Positions 56,511-64,000 of a stretch of 64,000 nt of DNA are shown here, piece by piece (the first letter of the stretch is position 1; each line of letters begins with the position of its first letter). Source of the DNA: an uncultured Amaricoccus sp. (GTDB lineage: Bacteria; Pseudomonadota; Alphaproteobacteria; Rhodobacterales; Rhodobacteraceae); NCBI RefSeq assembly GCF_937891315.1, contig NZ_CALAGI010000060.1, forward strand, positions 1-64,000. Direction: 5' to 3'. A program made the translations under genes and the position numbers. A model generated the notes under the pieces. It saw only the letters and a program-made list of their open reading frames with translations, searched no databases and was not told where the DNA came from.

Positions 56511-57857
56511 ATGAGCGAGAAGACCCTTGTGGCGATCATCGACGACGAGGCCGATCTGCGGGAATCCGTGTCGCAATGGCTGCGGCTGTCGGATTTCGAG
56601 CCGATGACCTTCGAGGCGGCCGAGGCGGCGCTGAAGGTGCTCGGCCCCGAATTCGCCGGCGTCGTGGTCAGCGACATCAAGATGCCCGGCATGGATGGCA
56701 TGGCGCTGCTCCGCCGCCTGCAATCGATCGATCCCGGCCTGCCCGTGATCCTGATGACCGGCCACGGCGATGTGCCGATGGCGGTCGAGGCGATGCGCAT
56801 CGGCGCCTTCGATTTCGTGGAGAAGCCCTTCGAGCCCGACCGGCTGGCCGAGCTCTGCCAGCGCGCGTCCGAGGCGCGCGCGCGGGTGCTGGAGACCCGC
56901 GCGCTCCGCCGCGAATTGTCGGACGGCGGCGTGCTCACCCGCCGGTTGATGGGCGCCAGCCCCTCGATGGAAAAGCTGCGCGAGACCATCCTCGACGTCG
57001 CCCAGGCCGATGGCCATGTGCTGATTCTCGGCGAGACCGGCACCGGCAAGAGCCTGATCGCCAAGGCGCTGCACGCGGTCGGCCCGCGCGCCAGCAAGCC
57101 CTTCGTCACCCTCAACGGCGCGAGCGTCGCCCCCGACGCGCTGGAACCCACCCTGTTCGGAGCGCCGGACTGGCCGGAAAAGCCGCTGATCGACCAGGCC
57201 GAGGGCGGCATGCTCTGCCTCGAGGATATCGAGGCCCTGTCGCCCGCCGCCCAGGCACGCCTGCTTGAGATCCTGAATGCGACCGACCCGAACGGCGCCG
57301 CCGCGCGACCGCACAATATCCGCGTCATCGCCGTGTCGAGCCGGCTCGGCTCGGGCACTCCGCCAGCCGAGGTCCTGCGGGACGATCTCTATTTCCGCCT
57401 CGCCGGGCTGGTGCTGGAGGCGCCGCCCCTCCGCGCTCGCGGCGAGGATATCCTGACCCTCTTCTCGCATTTCACCGTGCAGTTCGCCGAGGAATACGGC
57501 TGCGAGCCGCCGACCCTGAACGCCGGCGACGCTGCGAACCTCGTCCAGGCGCCCTGGCCCGGCAATATCCGGCAGCTGATCAATCTCGCCGAGCGCGCGG
57601 TGCTGCAGGCCCGTCGCGGCGACCACAATATCTCGGCGCTGCTGATCGACGACGGCTTCCAGGCGCCGGTGATGGCGCTCGACGCGGAAAAGCCGCTGAA
57701 AGAGCATGTCGATGCCTTCGAGAAGATGCTGATCGACCACGCTTTGCGCCGCAACACCGGCTCGGTCAGCGCGGTGATGGCCGAACTCGCCCTGCCCCGC
57801 CGGACCCTGAACGAGAAGATGGCGAAATACGGCCTCAGCCGCTCCGACTATACCTGA
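56511..57857 (+). CDS. dctD: Two-component response regulator, DctD/NtrC type without GAFTGA loop
   Basis: 448 residues. The receiver domain has phosphoacceptor Asp55 (VVVSDIKMPGMDG). The AAA+ domain has Walker A GETGTGKS (174-181) and the arginine region APWPGNIRQL. The C-terminal Fis-type helix-turn-helix ends ALPRRTLNEKMAKYGLSRSD. The sigma-54 contact loop GAFTGA, expected after LFG near 217, is replaced by APDWPEKP, and the acidic Walker B core is LCLEDI. The protein is therefore unlikely to activate sigma-54 polymerase in the classic way. Confidence 0.9.
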   Translation: MSEKTLVAIIDDEADLRESVSQWLRLSDFEPMTFEAAEAALKVLGPEFAGVVVSDIKMPGMDGMALLRRLQSIDPGLPVILMTGHGDVPMAVEAMRIGAFDFVEKPFEPDRLAELCQRASEARARVLETRALRRELSDGGVLTRRLMGASPSMEKLRETILDVAQADGHVLILGETGTGKSLIAKALHAVGPRASKPFVTLNGASVAPDALEPTLFGAPDWPEKPLIDQAEGGMLCLEDIEALSPAAQARLLEILNATDPNGAAARPHNIRVIAVSSRLGSGTPPAEVLRDDLYFRLAGLVLEAPPLRARGEDILTLFSHFTVQFAEEYGCEPPTLNAGDAANLVQAPWPGNIRQLINLAERAVLQARRGDHNISALLIDDGFQAPVMALDAEKPLKEHVDAFEKMLIDHALRRNTGSVSAVMAELALPRRTLNEKMAKYGLSRSDYT

Positions 57858-57858
57858 G

Positions 57859-57880
57859 CGCGCGCGGGGCCTTGCGCGCG
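57859..57880. terminator. Hairpin between convergent dctD and hydrolase genes
   Basis: Stem CGCGCGC (57859-57865) / GCGCGCG (57874-57880) with loop GGGGCCTT in the 30-base convergent gap. No clear T-tract. Confidence 0.45.
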
Positions 57881-57887
57881 GGAGCGG

Positions 57888-58994
57888 TCAAGGCGTCACG
57901 TCCTGGATGACCTCCGGACCGGCGATGGAGATCCGGACCGGATCCTTGGCGTCGAGATCCATCGCCATCAGGTCGGCGACGCGGATCGCGCTGTTGTCAT
58001 AGGTCCTGAAGTAGTAGCGCAGCGCCTTCAGGTCGGCTGCGGAAGTCCAGATCGTGTAGTCCGCGACGACGTTGCCATGCGCGTCTTTTTCACGCTCGCG
58101 CGCGGCGCCCTTCGGAATGTCGAACTGATTGAGGATGTGGAACGCCTCGATCACCGCTTCGTCGCCGGTCGCGGACGGCGGAACCGATTGGCTGAAGGCC
58201 ACGGCCCGGACGAAACGCGACGGCGGAGTGAAATCGCCCGGCAAGCCAAGCATACCCGAGCCTTGCCCGAAAGGGCGCAGGGTGACCGGCCCGACCTGGA
58301 CCGGAGGCGCGTTGTTTACCGAGAAATTCACGTAGTTGCGCAGGTTGGCCATGTGCCAGTCGTAAGCCGGCGAGTTCGTCATCACGCCGAGCGGCGCGTC
58401 ATGGAGTTTCAGCGCGCCATCGACATATTCGATCACCAGGCTGGCCCCCGAGGCGTCATGCACGATGTAATGCACCTCCGGCGCGAACCCCCACGGCCCG
58501 AAGACCACCGCCGGCACGGTGACCGCGGCGATATCGGCCCTGACTTCCGCGACGCTGGCGAAATTCTCCAGCATCCAGGACACGAGTTCCCACGGGGCGA
58601 GAGTGCTGTCCGCGTCGGCCGTGGCGTAGGGCATGTAGCCGGCCGAGGTCGGAAAGTAGAAGATACCCGCCGCCAGACCCTTTTCATTCAGCCCGTCGAA
58701 CAGAACGGGCAGGCCCACGCCGTTCATGCCGACGCTGGCATATTTCGATACCCATTTCCGACCCGGCGCGCCGTCGGGCGTGGCACCGGTCCGGGAGTAG
58801 CCACGCGGCACCATGACCAGTTCCGACTGGAGGTCGATCGCGAATTCGAGTGTGCGCGCGTGTACCACGGCGCCGTCCCCGGCGATCAGGCGAATGCCGG
58901 TGCAAGCAAGCGCGGGCTGCGCCGCGGCCACCAAGAGCGTCGCGCAGGCCACCGCGGCTGAAACGAGCCCGCGCAGGATCGGCAGTCTTTTCAT
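57888..58994 (-). CDS. Choloylglycine hydrolase-family (Ntn) amidase, exported
   Basis: 368 residues. Signal peptide (MKRLPILRGLVSAAVACATL, then LVAAAQPALA) ends with A-L-A directly before Cys31, so signal peptidase would expose the N-terminal cysteine nucleophile of the Ntn fold. Further family features are VHARTLEFAID, GMNGVGLPVLFDGLNEKGLA, APLGVMTNSPAYDWHMANLR (Asn and Asp of the pocket) and a late Arg/Asp region. Members hydrolyse bile salts, penicillin V or acyl-homoserine lactones; the substrate is unknown. The chosen ATG removes 27 codons without signal-peptide character. Confidence 0.88.
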   Translation of the reverse strand: MKRLPILRGLVSAAVACATLLVAAAQPALACTGIRLIAGDGAVVHARTLEFAIDLQSELVMVPRGYSRTGATPDGAPGRKWVSKYASVGMNGVGLPVLFDGLNEKGLAAGIFYFPTSAGYMPYATADADSTLAPWELVSWMLENFASVAEVRADIAAVTVPAVVFGPWGFAPEVHYIVHDASGASLVIEYVDGALKLHDAPLGVMTNSPAYDWHMANLRNYVNFSVNNAPPVQVGPVTLRPFGQGSGMLGLPGDFTPPSRFVRAVAFSQSVPPSATGDEAVIEAFHILNQFDIPKGAAREREKDAHGNVVADYTIWTSAADLKALRYYFRTYDNSAIRVADLMAMDLDAKDPVRISIAGPEVIQDVTP

Positions 58995-59132
58995 TCTGAC
59001 CTCGTAACCAGAGCCACTATCCGGGTGCCAACCGGCGCGTGCTGGTCGCGCGGTCGGCGAGGACCATCGGATCACGTTCCGGGGTGGCTGGCACCATGCA
59101 TTTTACGGCCGCGGCGCTCGGGCGGCCGCCTG

Positions 59133-59774
59133 CTATCGCGCCGTGGACAGCGCGGTTGCGAGATCGCCATAGCCGGTGAAGCGGCGCCGGTACGCCAACC
59201 CGAGGCGCGCGGCGCAGCGTTGCGCCTCGGCGTCGAGCGCCGGATCCTCGACTTGGGCCAGATAGACCAGCGTCTCGTAGTTGCCGAAGATCATGTCGCG
59301 AAGCTCCGGATGGCGGTCGAGGCCCATCGGGCGCCAGACGAACGCGTCGAACTGGCGCACGAGAAAGTCGGTGAGGAAGAAGGCCGTCATCTCGGCGTCG
59401 CCGCGCGCGGCGAAGGCGGCGTTGCCGTCGAAGAAGCTGTAGCAGTGCGGCCCGGCGATCATCTCGACCCCGAGCGCCCGGCAGCGCGCCTCGAGCAGGC
59501 CCCCGGTACCGCAGTCGGCATAGGCGACGAAGATGCGCCCGTAGCGCCCGCGCGCCTCCGCCACCGCCGCCGCCACCGCGTCGGGGATGCGGTCCGGCCA
59601 GAGGTGGAGGTTGGCCGGCAGGCAGCGGAGATCGAGGTGCTCCCAGCCGTTCAGCGCCTTCAGCGCGAGGATCTCGCGCGCCAGCGCCCCGCAGGCGATG
59701 ACGAGCACGCGGCCCGCCGGCGCCGCGGGCGCGGCGAGACCGCTCTCCGTCAGGCGGGCGTCGTCGAGGTCCAT
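59133..59774 (-). CDS. DUF1638 protein
   Basis: 213 residues. The conserved pattern is VIACGALAREILALK, DLRCLPANLHLWPDRIPDAV, IFVAYADCGTGGLLE, GPHCYSFFDG, AFFLTDFLVRQFDAFVW and NYETLVYLAQVEDPALD. Conserved Cys and His suggest a metal site. DUF1638 genes often sit beside corrinoid methyltransferase genes; here a corrinoid protein gene lies 1.7 kb away with an RTX gene between. A role in methyl-group metabolism is likely but unproved. Confidence 0.88.
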   Translation of the reverse strand: MDLDDARLTESGLAAPAAPAGRVLVIACGALAREILALKALNGWEHLDLRCLPANLHLWPDRIPDAVAAAVAEARGRYGRIFVAYADCGTGGLLEARCRALGVEMIAGPHCYSFFDGNAAFAARGDAEMTAFFLTDFLVRQFDAFVWRPMGLDRHPELRDMIFGNYETLVYLAQVEDPALDAEAQRCAARLGLAYRRRFTGYGDLATALSTAR

Positions 59775-59853
59775 GCCCGCGAGGATAGGCCGGACCTCGC
59801 CGCCCGAACAGTCGCCGCGCGACGCTTGAGCCGCGCCGCGCGACCCTCGGGGC

Positions 59854-61419
59854 TCAGACGAAGAAGTCGTCGACCGCGCCGCCCGAGAAGACGAAGTCCG
59901 AGGCCTGGAGCGAAGCGGCCCGGGTCAGCGCCACCAGCACGTCCGAGCCGTCGTCGAAGGTCACCTTCGCGCCGAGGAGCGTTCCCTCGATCGACTCGAT
60001 GCCGAGCCCGTCGAGCTCGATCTTGTCGACCCCGCGGCGGAAGTCGAGGATCACGTCGTGCGAGCCCGCGCCGTCGCCTTCGGCGAAGACGAAGCGGTCG
60101 CCCCCCGCTCCGCCGGTCAGCACGTCCCGCCCGGTCCCGCCGCGCAGCACATCCGCCCCGCCGTCGCCCGAGAGGATATCGTTGCCGAGCCCGCCCCAGA
60201 GCACATCGTCGCCGCCGAGGCCGAAAAGCTTGTCGTCGCCCTTCAGCCCGACGATCGTCTCGCCGTCGCGGCTGCCGGCCAGCCAGTCGGACCGCGCGGT
60301 CCCCCGGATCAGCGAGAAGTCGAGATCGTCATTGTAGAACTCGACCCCGCGCGGCCGGTAGAGGCTGCCCGAGTCGAAGCTGTTCGAGGCGTAGATCTGG
60401 GTCTCGCCCCGGCTCGTATAGAGCCCGTCACCGTCGAAGTCATTGAGGAGATAGACGTTCTTGGTCGCCGGCGTGCCACCGTTCACCGCCAGCACGACCC
60501 CGCCGTTCTTCGCCGCCGAGACCGAGAAACCGGCCGCCTGCCCAAAGCCCGCCGGCAGGAACGTGGAGTTCCACACCTCGACCGATTCCGCCGGCTGGTC
60601 GATGCCGCCGGAGTTGTCGAGGTCGGTCAGACGGTAGAGCCGGTGCGGCGCGCCGCCGCTCGCGGTCCAGGAGAGGCTGAGCAGCGAGCCGTCCTGCACA
60701 TCGAGCGCGATATCGATCGGCGCTCCGAAGGCGCCGCTGTCGCTGGCGAAGGTCGTGACCTCGCCCGCGTCGATCCGGCCGTTGCCGTTCCGGTCCTCGA
60801 CGCGGTGGATCACGTCCTCGGCCGCCCCGGTCAGGTCGGCGACATAGGCGACCTTGCCGTCGAAGGCGATGTCGAAGGGCACGCTGGTCGCGATCACCTG
60901 CTGCAGGTCGAGCCAGACCGTGGCCTCGCCGGCGTCGTCGGCGTCGCCGTCGCCGTTCAGATCGACGGTGCGATAGATCATGTCGGCCGGCGCCGAGTTC
61001 ACGCCGGCGTTAGTGATGTAGATCGCCCCGTCCTTCCCCTGGGCGATGCCGTTCGGCGTCACCGTCGAGAAGCCGCCGGCGTTGGCCGGCGAGAACCAGA
61101 CCTTCGCCTCGCCGGCGTCGTTGGCGTCGCCGTCGTTGTTGCGGTCGACCAGCCGGTAGATCGTGTCGGTGTCGCCGTTGGCGGCGAAGACCGAGCGGTC
61201 ACGCGCCTGGAACACCGAGAAGATGTTCTCGCTCGGCGCTGCGAGCCCGCTGGCGTTCGTCGCATCGAAGAAGGACGTGACCTCGCCCGGCGTCGCCGCG
61301 AGACCGTCGCCGTCGAGGTCGCGGCCGATCAGCAGCTTGCCGCTGCCGGCGATCGCCGCGTTGCCCTGATCGGCGATCAGCACCCCGACGATCGCCTTGC
61401 TCCTGTTTTCGAACCCCAT
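59854..61419 (-). CDS. RTX-type calcium-binding protein with repeat (propeller-like) N-terminal domain
   Basis: 521 residues. Residues about 1-365 hold repeated Asp/Asn-rich calcium loops of EF-hand/dockerin type (DRNNDGDANDAGEAKVWF; DLNGDGDADDAGEATVWLDL; DRNGNGRIDAGEVTTF) between beta segments, suggestive of a propeller. Residues about 385-440 hold RTX nonapeptides (KLFGLGGDDVLWGGLGNDIL, SGDGGADVLRGGTGRDVL). The end resembles the peptidase M10/serralysin C-terminal secretion signal. There is no N-terminal signal peptide, so export by a type I system is inferred; no such system is in the window. Confidence 0.85.
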   Translation of the reverse strand: MGFENRSKAIVGVLIADQGNAAIAGSGKLLIGRDLDGDGLAATPGEVTSFFDATNASGLAAPSENIFSVFQARDRSVFAANGDTDTIYRLVDRNNDGDANDAGEAKVWFSPANAGGFSTVTPNGIAQGKDGAIYITNAGVNSAPADMIYRTVDLNGDGDADDAGEATVWLDLQQVIATSVPFDIAFDGKVAYVADLTGAAEDVIHRVEDRNGNGRIDAGEVTTFASDSGAFGAPIDIALDVQDGSLLSLSWTASGGAPHRLYRLTDLDNSGGIDQPAESVEVWNSTFLPAGFGQAAGFSVSAAKNGGVVLAVNGGTPATKNVYLLNDFDGDGLYTSRGETQIYASNSFDSGSLYRPRGVEFYNDDLDFSLIRGTARSDWLAGSRDGETIVGLKGDDKLFGLGGDDVLWGGLGNDILSGDGGADVLRGGTGRDVLTGGAGGDRFVFAEGDGAGSHDVILDFRRGVDKIELDGLGIESIEGTLLGAKVTFDDGSDVLVALTRAASLQASDFVFSGGAVDDFFV

Positions 61420-61437
61420 TCGTCCCTCCCTATTTCC

Positions 61438-61477
61438 GAGTGATTCACTCTAGAATATGGGCGACAAAAAGAGTCAA
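61438..61477 (-). promoter_or_regulatory. Promoter with palindrome for the RTX gene
   Basis: Minus strand: -35 TTGACT (61472-61477), 17-base spacer, -10 TCTAGA (61449-61454). The perfect palindrome GAGTGATTCACTC (61438-61450) overlaps the -10 edge and start point, as an operator would. Confidence 0.55.
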
Positions 61478-61501
61478 GTTAACACATCAGGCTGTCGGAC
61501 C

Positions 61502-62206
<705 letters not shown>

Positions 62207-62344
62207 GGCTCTGGTCCCGGATGCGAGGTGGCGCAAGATAGCTCGGGGAGGCGCATCTCCTCAACTAGCCCCGTCGCACGGATCGGACAAGGCACCGCGA
62301 CGGGAAGCGACGCCCGGCGCGCCATCCCCGACCCGCTGGCGCAT

Positions 62345-62359
62345 GTTCCGCTTTTGTTC
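62345..62359. promoter_or_regulatory. LexA (SOS) box
   Basis: GTTC-CGCTTTT-GTTC matches the alphaproteobacterial LexA consensus GTTC-N7-GTTC exactly. It ends 12 bases before the ATG of the radical SAM gene, where LexA would cover the transcription start or ribosome-binding site. Confidence 0.6.
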
Positions 62360-62371
62360 TAGTCTCTCTCC

Positions 62372-63463
62372 ATGATCGGCGACGAATCGGACATGGTGGA
62401 GAAAGCGGCGCGGCGGGCCAGGGGCGCCGCCAGCAATCGCTCCGGCCGGTTCGAGCCCAACCAGCGCGTCCGCGTCGATGACGGCTGGGATTTGCCGGAG
62501 GATTTGCCCGTCCTGAAGACCGAGGTGGCCCTGGAGCGGGCGCGCACCATCATCACCCGCAACCGCTCGCCCGACATTCCGTTCGATCGCTCGATCAATC
62601 CCTATCGCGGTTGCGAGCATGGCTGCGTCTATTGCTTCGCCCGGCCGACCCACGCCTATCTCGGCCTGTCGCCCGGCCTCGATTTCGAGACGCGGCTGAC
62701 CGCGAAGCCCGACGCGGCCGCGCTGCTGGCGCGTGAGCTGTCGCGCAAGGGCTATCGCTGCGCGCCGATCGCGATGGGCACCAATACCGACCCCTACCAG
62801 CCGATCGAGAAGCGCCTCGAAATCACCCGGGCCGTGCTGTCGGTACTGCGCGACTTCCGCCATCCGGTGACGCTTCTGACCAAGGGCGCGCTGATCGGCC
62901 GCGACGCCGACATCCTTGGCGAGATGGCCGCCGACGGGCTCGCCGCCGCCGGCCTGTCGCTGACCACGCTCGATCCCCGCCTCGCCAGGGCGATGGAGCC
63001 ACGCGCCGCCGCGCCGGAGCGGCGGTTGCTCGCCATGACCCGGCTCGCGGCGGCCGGCGTTCCGGTCTGGGTCTCGATCGGGCCGGTGATCCCCGGCCTC
63101 AACGACCACGAGATCGAGCGACTGCTCGCCGCCGCTCGCGACGCCGGCGCCACCGGTGCCAGCTATGTCGTGCTGCGCCTGCCGCTCGAAGTCGGGCCGC
63201 TGTTCCACGACTGGCTGGCCGAGACCTGTCCCGACCGCGCCGCCCGGGTGATGGGTCTCGTGCGTCAGTTGCACGGCGGGCGCGACTACGATCCCGAATG
63301 GGGCAAGCGCATGCGGGGCGAGGGCGAGATCGCCCGGCTGATCGCGCAGCGCTTCCGCCTCGCGCGCGAGCGCCTGCGGCTCGGCCGCGGCCCCGCCAAG
63401 CCGCGCTGCGACCTCTTCCGCGTCCCCGGCCCCCGGCGCCCGGAGCAACTGTCGCTGTTCTGA
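62372..63463 (+). CDS. PA0069-family radical SAM protein (SplB-related)
   Basis: 363 residues. The radical SAM cluster CEHGCVYC places the three cysteines at 81, 85 and 88, followed by ARPTHAYLGLSPGLDFET, GTNTDPYQPIEKRLEITR and GPVIPGLNDHEIERLL. The family is related to spore photoproduct lyase (COG1533). A LexA box lies directly upstream, which suggests DNA-damage induction. The reaction is unknown. The start was accepted as the first ATG after the box; alternatives at residue 8 are possible. Confidence 0.9.
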   Translation: MIGDESDMVEKAARRARGAASNRSGRFEPNQRVRVDDGWDLPEDLPVLKTEVALERARTIITRNRSPDIPFDRSINPYRGCEHGCVYCFARPTHAYLGLSPGLDFETRLTAKPDAAALLARELSRKGYRCAPIAMGTNTDPYQPIEKRLEITRAVLSVLRDFRHPVTLLTKGALIGRDADILGEMAADGLAAAGLSLTTLDPRLARAMEPRAAAPERRLLAMTRLAAAGVPVWVSIGPVIPGLNDHEIERLLAAARDAGATGASYVVLRLPLEVGPLFHDWLAETCPDRAARVMGLVRQLHGGRDYDPEWGKRMRGEGEIARLIAQRFRLARERLRLGRGPAKPRCDLFRVPGPRRPEQLSLF

Positions 63464-63555
63464 CATCGATCCGGCCAAGGCGCGGATCCCACCCCGCCCG
63501 ACCGACAAGCCGCGCCCGGTCCGGACCGTTTCCCGGGCGGCCTCCCGACCGCGAG

Positions 63556-63584
63556 TTGACGCGCCCTCGCGGCGGGGCTAGAGC
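63556..63584 (+). promoter_or_regulatory. Predicted sigma-70 promoter upstream of the MFS gene
   Basis: TTGACG (63556-63561), 17-base spacer, TAGAGC (63579-63584). It would give a leader of about 130 bases that contains the inverted repeat CCGCGG/CCGCGG around 63651-63669. Confidence 0.45.
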
Positions 63585-63718
63585 ACGGTCGCAGTCGGAA
63601 AGCATCGCCCGGCGATCAGATCGCAACAATTCGAAAACTCCGGACGGCGAGTCCGCGGATTCGACCCGCGGGGAGCGCGCCCGACGCAGCCGGCCGCGGG
63701 AAGGACCAGCGCCTCGCC

Positions 63719-64000
63719 ATGAGCTCGATCGACGCCGCGCCGGATGCGTCGGCCCCCCGCCTCTCGCGGCACCGACCGTTCCAGCTCTATCTCGGCGGCC
63801 GCGCCTTCTCCCGCTTCGCCGCGCAGATCGGCGTGGTGGCGCTCGGCTGGCAAGTCTACGACCTCACCGACAGCGCCTTCTATCTCGGCATGGTCGGCCT
63901 CGCCCAGTTCCTGCCGATGGCGGCTCTCACCTTTCTCGGCGGTCACGCGGCGGACCGGTTCGACCGGCAGCGCGTGGTCCAGGTCTGCCAGATCGCCCAG
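63719..64000 (+). CDS. MFS transporter, N-terminal part (cut by window edge)
   Basis: The first 94 codons are present and the gene runs off the right end. MSSIDAAPDASAPRLSRHRP leads into the first two membrane helices (AQIGVVALGWQVYDLTDSAF; LGMVGLAQFLPMAALTFLGG) and the cytoplasmic loop HAADRFDRQRVVQ, a variant of the MFS motif A. It resembles the enterobactin-exporter-like branch. Cargo unknown. Confidence 0.82.
   Translation, partial: MSSIDAAPDASAPRLSRHRPFQLYLGGRAFSRFAAQIGVVALGWQVYDLTDSAFYLGMVGLAQFLPMAALTFLGGHAADRFDRQRVVQVCQIAQ

Noticed and set aside
63640..63680. tRNA-like T-arm (GATTCGACCC flanked by CCGCGG repeats)
   Set aside because: The loop and stem register do not fit a tRNA T-arm, and no D-arm, anticodon arm or acceptor stem can be built around it.

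Overview
The window is about 64 kb of GC-rich chromosomal DNA, most likely from an alphaproteobacterium near Rhodobacterales or Rhizobiales. The evidence is a MucR-type regulator at the left edge, an F1-ATPase zeta-subunit gene (DUF1476) beside purC, a DctD-like regulator without the sigma-54 GAFTGA loop, DUF6314 and DUF1638 genes, an N-terminal-only FlgJ rod protein, and a LexA box of the alphaproteobacterial form GTTC-N7-GTTC. Species cannot be fixed from the sequence. I recognised no rRNA, tRNA, CRISPR array, prophage or intact insertion sequence.

Layout. 1-940: start of a mucR-like gene (minus strand), then a decayed IS110-family transposase. 1031-11615: alpha-galactoside catabolism. A nine-gene minus-strand operon (two permeases, binding protein, GH4 alpha-galactosidase, ATPase, dgoK, dgoA, dgoD, galactose dehydrogenase) is divergent from a LacI-type regulator, with three ACACGTGT operators between them. 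11704-16577: a frameshifted autotransporter remnant, an HXXEE membrane protein with a divergent TetR regulator, a membrane-anchored TPR protein and small proteins. 16317-23195: an HdeA-like/secreted/Tat-exported DUF1254 cassette, then a cytochrome P450 whose stop overlaps the start of a 1012-residue membrane-anchored DyP peroxidase.

23263-33768: a second carbohydrate regulon. It holds two sugar-phosphate-isomerase-like proteins, an enolase-superfamily dehydratase, a GntR/FCD regulator, a 2-hydroxyacid dehydrogenase, and a convergent ABC transporter operon with two ATPases and a 66-residue membrane protein. Four copies of the FadR-type palindrome TGGT-N3-ACCA lie in its two control regions. 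In two of them the palindrome sits over the -10 element of a predicted promoter. 34073-41439: a TetR regulator divergent from a UPF0261 / PEP-hydrolase-like / cupin / M24 hydrolase operon, convergent with a tripartite tctCBA transporter. This looks like an undescribed catabolic pathway.

41687-64000: mostly housekeeping genes. They are a UvrD-family helicase, a VWA/J-domain pair, flagellar genes (fliK, flgD, rod protein, FlgN-like), an SDR, bioY, purB, a lipase-family hydrolase, F1 zeta, purC-purS-purQ, dctB-dctD, a choloylglycine-hydrolase-family enzyme, DUF1638, an RTX protein, a corrinoid protein, a PA0069-type radical SAM protein under a LexA box, and the start of an MFS exporter. The best candidates for unexplored biology are the P450-DyP pair, the UPF0261 cluster and the self-contained GntR regulon.
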